Below, one piece after another: positions 1 to 7,099 of a stretch of DNA of 64,000 bases; the first letter of the stretch is position 1; each line of letters opens with the position of its first letter. The notes beneath the pieces were generated by a model. It was not told the DNA's origin. It made no database searches and saw nothing but the letters and a program-made list of their open reading frames with translations. The DNA comes from Erythrobacter sp. HI0063 (GTDB lineage: Bacteria > Pseudomonadota > Alphaproteobacteria > Sphingomonadales > Sphingomonadaceae). The stretch spans positions 45,987-109,986 of the forward strand of contig NZ_LWFF01000346.1 of NCBI RefSeq assembly GCF_001635685.1, given 5' to 3'. The position numbers and the translations under genes are program-made.

Positions 1-1
1 C

Positions 2-136
2 GACAGCGTGCATGAAAGCAAGCGCCACAAATCCGGCCTCGCCATGCGTTTCCCCCGCATCCACCGCATCCGCTGGGACAAACCGGTGCACGAGGCAGAC
101 CGGGTGGAAGCGTTGCGCGCGCTGGTGCGGGACTGA
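2..136 (+). CDS. ATP-dependent DNA ligase, C-terminal fragment (5' end outside window)
   Basis: The first 44 codons form the tail of a gene that begins before the window and stops with TGA at 134-136. The visible tail includes KSGLAMRFPRI followed by IRWDKP and a short acidic helix. This resembles the end of the OB-fold domain of bacterial ATP-dependent DNA ligases, where the RxDK element lies close to the C-terminus. Such ligases seal nicks during repair. Only the tail is visible, so the adenylation domain and catalytic lysine cannot be checked, and the assignment rests on one motif. Confidence 0.55.
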   Translation, partial: DSVHESKRHKSGLAMRFPRIHRIRWDKPVHEADRVEALRALVRD

Positions 137-188
137 GTTGCCGCGATAAGCGATTGATCGCTGCGCCGCCGGATGCTTTGGCGGACAT

Positions 189-839
189 ATGCCGCAAAAC
201 CGCCCTCCGCTGCGCACGCTCCAGCTCGGCCTGTCAGGCCTCGCCGGCCTGCTCGATGCGACCGGCTTCCTCATCGCCAACGGTTACTTCGTCAGCTTCA
301 TGTCGGGCAATACGACGCAGCTAGGCGTCAATGCGCTCGACGGGATCGGGTCGGTCCTGCTCCCCGCCGGACTGATCGCCTGTTTCCTCGGCGGGGTGAC
401 GACGGGTGCGGCCGTGGGCTGGACCAGCGAGAAACGGCCGCGCACCATCCTGCTGGCGATCTCGCTCGTGCTCGTCTCAGTGGCGGCGGCGGCCTATGCG
501 CTCGGCAGCACGCTGGGTTTCCTGATTACGACCGCCTTCGCCATGGGCCTCGTCAACAATGTGTTTCTGCGCGACGATCGCTCTTCCGCAGGCGTCACTT
601 ACATGACCGGCGCGCTGGTGCGGATCGGGCAGAATTTCGCCGCCCACATGATGGGGCAGAGGGATCGGATCAAGCCGGGTTACGGCGCCCTGTGGCTCTG
701 CCTGTTGGCAGGCGCAGTGCTGGGGACGTGGCTGCACACATTCGATGGCGCGATCGGCCCGATCGTCGCGGTGAGTGCGAATGCGCTGCTGCTGGCGCTC
801 GCCTGGCGGACCGAAGCGAGCGACGACGTGCAAGGATAA
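189..839 (+). CDS. YoaK / DUF1275 family membrane protein
   Basis: This 216-residue protein has about six hydrophobic segments (near 13-33, 55-75, 88-108, 110-130, 165-185 and 190-207). It carries the family hallmark VSFMSGNTT at residues 35-43, after the first segment. Its length is normal for the YoaK family of inner-membrane proteins. Members of unknown biochemical role are widespread in proteobacteria and are often annotated only as DUF1275. The gene stands alone between the ligase fragment and a convergent operon, so the context gives no function. Confidence 0.85.
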   Translation: MPQNRPPLRTLQLGLSGLAGLLDATGFLIANGYFVSFMSGNTTQLGVNALDGIGSVLLPAGLIACFLGGVTTGAAVGWTSEKRPRTILLAISLVLVSVAAAAYALGSTLGFLITTAFAMGLVNNVFLRDDRSSAGVTYMTGALVRIGQNFAAHMMGQRDRIKPGYGALWLCLLAGAVLGTWLHTFDGAIGPIVAVSANALLLALAWRTEASDDVQG

Positions 840-860
840 GTCGCGCGGCGCGACTTCGCG

Positions 861-1430
861 TCAATCCTCCGCCGCGTCGATCGCCGCCGCGTGATCCTTC
901 GCGTTCTGCGTATAATGCATCACGCCCGCGCGCATGCCCATGACCGCCGCATCGTCCAGATCGCGCAGCTTCTTCGCCGGGCGGCCCGCCCATAATTCAC
1001 GCGCTCCCATCACCTTGTTCTCTGTCAGCATGGCGCCCGCCGCCAGCATGGCATCGCTGCCGATCACGGCCTTGTTCATCGCGATCGCGCCCAGCCCCAC
1101 GAAGCCGCGATCGTGGATCACGCAGCCATGGACCATCGCCATGTGGCCGATCAGCACATCGTCCCCGATCACCAGCGGGCTGCCGTCAGGATCGCCGGGG
1201 CGCGGCGGATCGCAATGGAGGATGCTGCCGTCCTGCACATTGGTCCGTTCGCCGATGCGGATCGTGAAGACATCGGCGCGCAGCACGCAATTGTACCAGA
1301 TCGAGCTGTCCGCTCCGATCTCGATATCGCCGATCAGCGTACAGCCGGGCGCGACGAAGGCGCTGTCATGGATTTTCGGTGTCTTCCCGTGGATCGGGAT
1401 GATGCGAACGCCGGGTCTTGCTATCCTCAT
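861..1430 (-). CDS. gamma-class carbonic anhydrase family protein (hexapeptide-repeat)
   Basis: The 189-residue protein is built of left-handed beta-helix hexapeptide repeats, for example APGCTLIGDIEIGADSSIWY near residues 27-46. Three histidines at 72 (SILHCD), 96 (IGHMA) and 101 (VHGCVI) match the metal ligands of gamma carbonic anhydrase/YrdA/PaaY proteins. Such proteins are zinc- or iron-binding trimers; some hydrate CO2, others have unknown substrates. Its ATG overlaps the TGA of the spermidine-synthase-like gene by four bases, so it is the last gene of the leftward hemB operon and is probably translationally coupled. Confidence 0.85.
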   Translation of the reverse strand: MRIARPGVRIIPIHGKTPKIHDSAFVAPGCTLIGDIEIGADSSIWYNCVLRADVFTIRIGERTNVQDGSILHCDPPRPGDPDGSPLVIGDDVLIGHMAMVHGCVIHDRGFVGLGAIAMNKAVIGSDAMLAAGAMLTENKVMGARELWAGRPAKKLRDLDDAAVMGMRAGVMHYTQNAKDHAAAIDAAED

Positions 1431-3652
1431 GGCCCTCTACCGAGCACATTCTGCCACTGGATGAAAGGCAGGATGCTGGCGAAATCGTCGGTCCAGACCT
1501 CTTGGGCGGGCGGCGGCAGGCGGTGCCAGGCAAGGTCGGGCCGCGCCGAAAGCAAGGCGGCGAGCGGCTTGGGGTCGCGCGCCATGACCACCCAGAGCGA
1601 AGGCGATATCCCGTCCGCGAAAGGCGGGTCCTGATGCGATCGCAGCACGCCGATCATTCCATGCCGCTGGGCCACAGCGGCCATCATCGGGCTTAGATCG
1701 ATGAAGCGATTCGAAATATGGATCAGCAGCAGCCCGTCGTCCGCCAGTGTGCGGCGATAGATATCGAACGCCTCGTCGGTGACGAGGTGCAGGGGTATCG
1801 CGTCCGAGCTGAAAGCGTCGATCACCAACGCGTCGAAGCGGTCTTCCGGGCGCATCCGCTCGCGGAACCGGTCGAGGACGATGCGCGCGTCGCCCAGATG
1901 GATGTCGGCATCGGGCGCGCAATCGCTGACGAAGGTGAAGGTCTCGTCGCGCGAATAGGAGAGCACCGTGCGGTCGATTTCGAAGAAGTCCCAGCGCTGG
2001 CCGGGCTTGCGATAACAGGCCACCGTCCCCACGCCCAATCCGACCACGCCGACTCGCGCGCCCGGCCCGGCAATCGCCGGAAGCTGCGACAGCGCCGCGC
2101 CGACGCCCGAATCGCGCCCATAATAAGTCGTCGGTTCACGCCGTTTATCCGGCTCGGTAAACTGAAGCCCATGCAGCGTCGTGCCGCTGATCAGCGATCG
2201 TCTGCCCTCCTCAGGCAGATCGCGGACAGTGTAGACGCCGAAGTAGCTGCGGTCGCGCGAGCCTTCGACGGAGGTCTCCAGCGTCTGATATCCGCCCCGC
2301 CCCAGCATCAGGACGAACAGCACCGCCACCATCGCGCGCCGGTGTCCCAGCACCAGCACGCCGCAGGCCGCCGCCGCCAGCATGCCGAGCAGGACCAGCG
2401 TATCGTCCTGAAGCATCACCCAGCGATTGACGAGCATGGCGATGCCAGCCGCCGCCGCCAGCAGCGTCGCGACCATGATCCGCTTCTGCCGCCCGGTCAG
2501 CCCCAACCGGTCCATCCAGGCGACCAGGGGCCGGTCGGGCAAGAGAGCCGCAGCAGCGAGGACGAGGACCGGATGTTCCCACACCCAGTCGAACAGCAGC
2601 GGCGCGACCAGTGCCGTGAACACGCCGCCCAGCGCGCCGCCCGCGCTCATCGCCAGATAGAACAGAGTCAGGCGGCGCGGGCTTGGCCGTTCGAAATAGA
2701 GGCGACGGTGCAGCGCGGTCGCAAGCACGAACAGCATGAGGACAGTAGCGAGCCCGATCGAGAGGCTGGCCGCGTTCTGGCTCACCATCGCCATGCCGCC
2801 CGCCAGCAGCACGACGACCGGAGCCACGCGTGCGAGCGTATAGCCCAGGGCGCTGCGTTCGTTGAAAGCGAACACGAAGCTCAAGAGATAAAGCCCCAGC
2901 GGGATCACCCAGAGCAGCGGCATGGCAACGATGTCGGTGGTGAGATGCGTCGTGGTCGAGAGCATAAGGCCCGACGGAACGGCGGACAGAGCCAGCCACA
3001 AGACGATCCGTCGCCAGCCGATCGGCTCGGCATTCTCGTCAGACAGGGCCGCGTCGCTTTCGACCGGAGCGCCCCGGCGCGTCCACGCCGCTGCCGCCAC
3101 CAGTGCGATCAGAAGGACATAGCCCGCGCTCCACGCCCAGCTCTGCGATCCCAGCGGCAGGTTCGGTTCGAGGAATAGCGGATAAGCGAGCAGGCCGGCG
3201 AAGCTGCCGAGATTGCTGGCGGCATAAAGCCAATAGGGATCACCCGCCTCCGGGTTCGCGGCATACCAGCGCTGCATCAGCGGCGCCTGCGCGGACACGG
3301 CGAAAAAGACCGGCCCGATGGTGAGCGCGAACAGTAGCGGCACCCACAGCGCTTCGAGCCCCTGCGATGCAGGCGGTGCCAGATCGGCAAGCCCGATGGG
3401 CAGGGTGAGGCCTGCGATTACAAGGACGATCAGATGGATGATCGCCTGCCGTTTCAGCGCAAGGCGCGCGATCGCATGCGCATAGGCGTATCCGGCCAGC
3501 AGCAGCGCCTGATAGACCAGCATCGCGCTGTTCCACACCGCCGGAGCCCCGCCCAATTGCGGCAGCGCAAGCCGTGCGACCAGCGGCTGGACGAGGAACA
3601 GCAGGAAGCTGCCCGTCAGGATCGTCGCGACGAACAGCGCGCGTGCTCTCAT
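1427..3652 (-). CDS. fused membrane / spermidine-synthase-like protein
   Basis: I start this 741-residue protein at the ATG at 3652, which overlaps the TGA of the upstream GNAT gene by four bases. The reading frame stays open further upstream but only as a shadow of that gene. The N-terminal half (about residues 5-430) is a chain of hydrophobic helices resembling an MFS-type integral domain. The C-terminal part has a Rossmann methyltransferase-like fold with VGVVGLGVGTVACY near residue 530 and DAFSSDAIPLHL near residue 610, as in SpeE-type aminopropyltransferases. Proteins of this fused architecture are common but uncharacterised, and polyamine synthesis is not established. Confidence 0.8.
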   Translation of the reverse strand: MRARALFVATILTGSFLLFLVQPLVARLALPQLGGAPAVWNSAMLVYQALLLAGYAYAHAIARLALKRQAIIHLIVLVIAGLTLPIGLADLAPPASQGLEALWVPLLFALTIGPVFFAVSAQAPLMQRWYAANPEAGDPYWLYAASNLGSFAGLLAYPLFLEPNLPLGSQSWAWSAGYVLLIALVAAAAWTRRGAPVESDAALSDENAEPIGWRRIVLWLALSAVPSGLMLSTTTHLTTDIVAMPLLWVIPLGLYLLSFVFAFNERSALGYTLARVAPVVVLLAGGMAMVSQNAASLSIGLATVLMLFVLATALHRRLYFERPSPRRLTLFYLAMSAGGALGGVFTALVAPLLFDWVWEHPVLVLAAAALLPDRPLVAWMDRLGLTGRQKRIMVATLLAAAAGIAMLVNRWVMLQDDTLVLLGMLAAAACGVLVLGHRRAMVAVLFVLMLGRGGYQTLETSVEGSRDRSYFGVYTVRDLPEEGRRSLISGTTLHGLQFTEPDKRREPTTYYGRDSGVGAALSQLPAIAGPGARVGVVGLGVGTVACYRKPGQRWDFFEIDRTVLSYSRDETFTFVSDCAPDADIHLGDARIVLDRFRERMRPEDRFDALVIDAFSSDAIPLHLVTDEAFDIYRRTLADDGLLLIHISNRFIDLSPMMAAVAQRHGMIGVLRSHQDPPFADGISPSLWVVMARDPKPLAALLSARPDLAWHRLPPPAQEVWTDDFASILPFIQWQNVLGRGP

Positions 3653-4215
3653 GCGGGAAGACGCCCCGCGTTCCACGCGTCTCTGGCAATCGAATAGACG
3701 ATGATCCGCCCGGTTTCGGGATCGAATTCGCTGTTGTCGAAATCGAGATCCTCGCGCCGCTCCATGCCGAGGCGTTTCATCAGGCCCCAGCTCGGCCCAT
3801 TGCCGGTCACCGTCAGCGCCACGACCTCCTCGGCCCCGAAGCGGTCGAACGCCAGATCGAGCGAGGCGCTGGCGGCCTCTTTCGCATAGCCCTGCCCCCA
3901 GACATCTTCGCGCAGCCGCCAGCCCACTTCCATCGCGCCGAGCGGGCCGCCTTTCTGATTGGTGCGCTTCAGCCCGCAAAAGCCGAGCAGCGCGCCATCC
4001 GACTTGCGTTCGACCACCCAGAAGGTGTGGCCGTGATGCTCGCGATAGCCGAGCAGGCGATCCTGCACTGCCGCGCGCTTGCTCTCGTCCGCGACTCCGC
4101 CCAGCCAGCGCATCACGGCAGGCGTGTTGGTCCCGGTCCAGAACGGTGCCCAATCCCCCTCGCGCCAGTCGCGCAGAACCAGCCGCTCGGTCTCGTAAAG
4201 GAAGTGGTCAGCCAT
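3649..4215 (-). CDS. GNAT family N-acetyltransferase (RimJ/RimL-like)
   Basis: This 188-residue protein starts with the ETERLVLRDW strand typical of RimJ/RimL-type acetyltransferases. It carries the acetyl-CoA loop region EVGWRLREDVWGQGYAKEA near residues 95-113 and the late TVTGNGPSWGLMKRLGM segment. Such enzymes acetylate N-terminal amines of proteins or small amines; the substrate here is unknown. The start overlaps the end of hemB by eight bases, and its own stop overlaps the next start as ATGA, so it sits inside the hemB operon. Confidence 0.85.
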   Translation of the reverse strand: MADHFLYETERLVLRDWREGDWAPFWTGTNTPAVMRWLGGVADESKRAAVQDRLLGYREHHGHTFWVVERKSDGALLGFCGLKRTNQKGGPLGAMEVGWRLREDVWGQGYAKEAASASLDLAFDRFGAEEVVALTVTGNGPSWGLMKRLGMERREDLDFDNSEFDPETGRIIVYSIARDAWNAGRLPA

Positions 4216-5203
4216 TCAGCAGGCGCGCGGCATCAGCGGCGTAATAGGTCAGCACGCCGGTGCAGCCCGCGCGTTTGAAAGCAACCAGCTTTTCCATCAC
4301 CAGCGCGTCGCGATCCCCCACGCCCGCCGCCGCGCCCGCTTCGATCAGCGCGTATTCGCCGCTCACCTGATAGGCGAAGACGGGCACGTCGAACCGTTCC
4401 TTCACGCGCCAGACGATGTCGAGATAGGCGAGGCCGGGCTTCACCATCACGCTGTCCGCCCCTTCTTGGATATCGAGCGCGACCTCGCGTAACGCCTCCT
4501 CGCCATTGGCGGGGTCCATCTGGTAGCTTTTCTTGTCGCCCTTCAGCAGCCCGCCCGAGCCGACCGCATCGCGGAACGGGCCGTAGAACGCGCTCGCATA
4601 TTTGGCGGCGTAGCTCATGATCTGGACGTTCGGATGCCCGCCCATTTCCAGCGCCATGCGGATCGCGCGCACGCGCCCATCCATCATGTCGGACGGAGCG
4701 ATGATGTCGGCACCCGCTTCGGCCTGATTGAGCGCCTGATCGACGAGGACTGCCACGGTGTCGTCGTTCGACACATAGCCTCGTCCGTCGAGCAGGCCGT
4801 CCTGCCCATGGGTCGTATAGGGATCGAGCGCCACATCGGTGAGAATGCCGATATCGTTGCCGCAGGCGTCGCGCACGGCCCTGATTGCGCGGCACATCAG
4901 ATTGTCGGGATCGTAGGCCGCCGCGCCATCCTCGCTACGCTGGTCGGACGGCGTGTTGGGGAAGAGCGCGATGCAGGGAATACCGAGGTTGATCGCTTCT
5001 TTTGCGCGCGCCACGATCCCGTCGACCGACCAGCGCGAGACACCGGGCAGGCTGGCGATCGGCTCTTCCACGCCCTGCCCAGACGTCACGAACAGAGGCC
5101 AGATCAGGTCTGCTGGCGTGAGCATGGTTTCGCGGTGCATCGCCCTGCTCCAGGCATGGGCGCGGGCGCGGCGCAGGCGGGTGTTGGGATAGCTGCCGAT
5201 CAT
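4208..5203 (-). CDS. hemB: porphobilinogen synthase (delta-aminolevulinate dehydratase)
   Basis: HemB condenses two 5-aminolevulinate molecules to porphobilinogen in haem synthesis. The 331-residue protein starts at the ATG at 5203 (MIGSYPNTRLRR), the usual start for the family. Active-site Schiff-base lysines are visible at K201 (SYAAKYASAFYG) and K255 (MVKPGLAYLD). The cysteine triad of zinc-type enzymes is absent: the loop at 123-136 reads DVALDPYTTHGQDG, with aspartates, as in magnesium-type HemB of many alphaproteobacteria. It is the first gene of a four-gene leftward operon whose downstream members have no obvious role in haem synthesis. Confidence 0.95.
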   Translation of the reverse strand: MIGSYPNTRLRRARAHAWSRAMHRETMLTPADLIWPLFVTSGQGVEEPIASLPGVSRWSVDGIVARAKEAINLGIPCIALFPNTPSDQRSEDGAAAYDPDNLMCRAIRAVRDACGNDIGILTDVALDPYTTHGQDGLLDGRGYVSNDDTVAVLVDQALNQAEAGADIIAPSDMMDGRVRAIRMALEMGGHPNVQIMSYAAKYASAFYGPFRDAVGSGGLLKGDKKSYQMDPANGEEALREVALDIQEGADSVMVKPGLAYLDIVWRVKERFDVPVFAYQVSGEYALIEAGAAAGVGDRDALVMEKLVAFKRAGCTGVLTYYAADAARLLNG

Positions 5204-5297
5204 GGCGGTGCGCTGTGCCGCAATCGCGCCCCTCACGCAATCGGGGGCGCAATTAGGGAGCGATCGGAGGCGCAATCGCGTCCGCGCCCTTAAAGAG

Positions 5298-6905
5298 TTA
5301 GCGCGCCTCGGCCGGTTTGGGGGCGGCCAGCCGGTCGATCTCGCGCAGCGGCGCTTCGGCGGCGCGTTCGCTCGCGGTCGGCTCCAGCGTGGCAAGCGCG
5401 GCGCCGGGTTCGACGGTCTTCAATTTCGCCAGCGTTTCACGGAATCGCGCCAGTTCGGCGCCGGTCAATTGCGCCCGCGTGACGAAGCGCACGCTGGCCG
5501 GATCGATCGCACGCCCGCCGCGATACATTTCGTAATGGAGATGCGGCCCGGTCGACAGGCCGGTGGAGCCGACATAGCCGATCACCTGGCCGCGCTTGAC
5601 GCTTTGCCCGCGGCTCACCGCGATCCGGCTCATATGGCAGTATCGCGTGTCCGTCCCGCCTCCATGGCGCAGGCGCACAGCCTGGCCGCAGCCACCCATG
5701 CGGCCCGCGCCGGTCACTTGCCCATCGGTCACTGCCACGATCGGCGTGCCGCTGCGGGCACGGAAATCGACACCCGCATGCATCCGCTTGTATCCCAGGA
5801 TCGGATGGCGGCGCATGCCGAAACGCGAACTCATCGGGCCCGGCACCGGCGCGACGAGGCCGCTGCGCTGTTCGCCGACGCCGCTGGCTTCGAAAAAGCG
5901 CCCTTCAGTGCCCCAGCGCATCAGCTGGACGCGCGGTTTGTCGCCGCGCTCGATTCCGGCATAGAGCAATTGGCCCGCCTGCCTTTCGCCTGTTGCGGCA
6001 CGGCGATGGGACAGGATGATATCGAACGTGTCGTCCGCGCTGAGATCGCTCGTCACGTCCACCTGCTCGCCCAGCGCCTTGAGATAGGCCTGCACCGCGC
6101 TTGCCGGAGCGCCTGCCGCGCGGGCCGAGCGATAGAGGCTCGATCCGATCTTGCCGCGAATGCGCAGGGGCGTGTCGTCGACGCGGATCGCCTCGCGGCT
6201 GAGCGCGAGAGCGCGATCGTCCGATCGTGCCACCGCCAGTTCGAGGTCGAAACGCGCCCGAAAGCGCAGCTCTTCGAGGGGGCGGGGATTGCCTGCTATG
6301 GTGCGGCGGCCGAGCACGATATCGACCTGCGTGCCAGGCTCGATCTGGGAGAGCGGCATGGCACCGCCGATCAGCGCCACGATCCGCTGCGCATCGCCTG
6401 CCCCCACGCCGGAGCGGCGCAGCATGCGTTCGAAACTGTCTCCCGCAGCCAGAGTGGCCACCAGTTCGAGACGCGGACGTTCGGGCGCGGCAGCCAAGGG
6501 GCGAACCAGCGCGGTCGCGCCCATGCGGTGGCCGGTATCGGCCCCCAGAGCCAGCGGTGCGATCGTCTGGCTGCGCAATTCGTCCCGCTCTGCCTCGCTC
6601 AATCGCGCGGGCGGTGCCGCCTCCAGCGGCGCGAAGTCGGGCCAGAAAGCGATGGCGGCACTCGACAGGCCGATGAACGTGCCCACGCCGCGCAGCCAGC
6701 GCAGGCTCCCGATCCCGCGCCCGAGATCGGGAGCAAGATCCAGCGCGGAAAGTCGCCGTGAAAGGCGCTCGCGCCAGCCGGGCGCCGTGCGAAGCGGGGG
6801 TTTTGTCGGGGAAAGCGCGATCTGATCGTGCGCGAGCGCGGCGGCGGGCAGGCCTAAGCCTGTGCCCACCTCTTGCGGCGCATCGTCCTCGCGCGTTCTG
6901 AACAC
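5298..6905 (-). CDS. M23 family metallopeptidase, membrane-anchored
   Basis: A lysostaphin-type peptidase expected to cut peptidoglycan peptides in the periplasm. I choose the GTG at 6905 because GGAGG lies four bases upstream; another in-frame GTG at 6932 has no such site. This gives 535 residues. One hydrophobic segment near residues 40-62 anchors the protein. The zinc site is complete, with HAGVDF near residue 375 and HLHYE near residue 455, preceded by SSRFGMRRHPI. The central part resembles LysM-like or OapA-type domains of long-form M23 proteins. The gene is divergent from the helicase, and a CtrA-type box lies about 90 bp upstream. Confidence 0.9.
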   Translation of the reverse strand: MFRTREDDAPQEVGTGLGLPAAALAHDQIALSPTKPPLRTAPGWRERLSRRLSALDLAPDLGRGIGSLRWLRGVGTFIGLSSAAIAFWPDFAPLEAAPPARLSEAERDELRSQTIAPLALGADTGHRMGATALVRPLAAAPERPRLELVATLAAGDSFERMLRRSGVGAGDAQRIVALIGGAMPLSQIEPGTQVDIVLGRRTIAGNPRPLEELRFRARFDLELAVARSDDRALALSREAIRVDDTPLRIRGKIGSSLYRSARAAGAPASAVQAYLKALGEQVDVTSDLSADDTFDIILSHRRAATGERQAGQLLYAGIERGDKPRVQLMRWGTEGRFFEASGVGEQRSGLVAPVPGPMSSRFGMRRHPILGYKRMHAGVDFRARSGTPIVAVTDGQVTGAGRMGGCGQAVRLRHGGGTDTRYCHMSRIAVSRGQSVKRGQVIGYVGSTGLSTGPHLHYEMYRGGRAIDPASVRFVTRAQLTGAELARFRETLAKLKTVEPGAALATLEPTASERAAEAPLREIDRLAAPKPAEAR

Positions 6906-6992
6906 AGTCCCTCCGCCGCATCGGTGGCCCACATTTCGGCGATCCGGGCCGAAAGCGCGGCGCCAATGGCGAAAGCCTGTGCGCTTTTAAAG

Positions 6993-7007
6993 TTAAGTCC
7001 CGTTTAA
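6993..7007. promoter_or_regulatory. CtrA-type box TTAA-N7-TTAA between M23 peptidase and helicase
   Basis: The sequence TTAAGTCCCGTTTAA is a perfect match to the full CtrA recognition motif known from Caulobacter and other alphaproteobacteria. It lies in the divergent intergenic region, about 90 bp upstream of the M23 peptidase start and 93 bp upstream of the helicase start. A further TTAA lies at 6987-6990. Regulation of the cell-wall peptidase is inference. Confidence 0.55.
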
Positions 7008-7099
7008 TCCGCGCCGGATGGCGCTGCACCTGCGACGAGCGGATGGGCTTACGCGCCAGACGGTTGTGCGCGGCTCGCACGCCTGCCATCTACTCCGGC

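Noticed and set aside
1718..3178. A 486-codon + strand frame opposite the spermidine-synthase-like gene
   Set aside because: Extremely rich in Q, H, R and D with no domain; the opposite strand encodes coherent helices and a SAM-type motif.
5202..6761. A 519-codon + strand frame opposite the M23 peptidase gene
   Set aside because: Same cause: it mirrors the peptidase codons. The minus-strand protein has complete zinc motifs.
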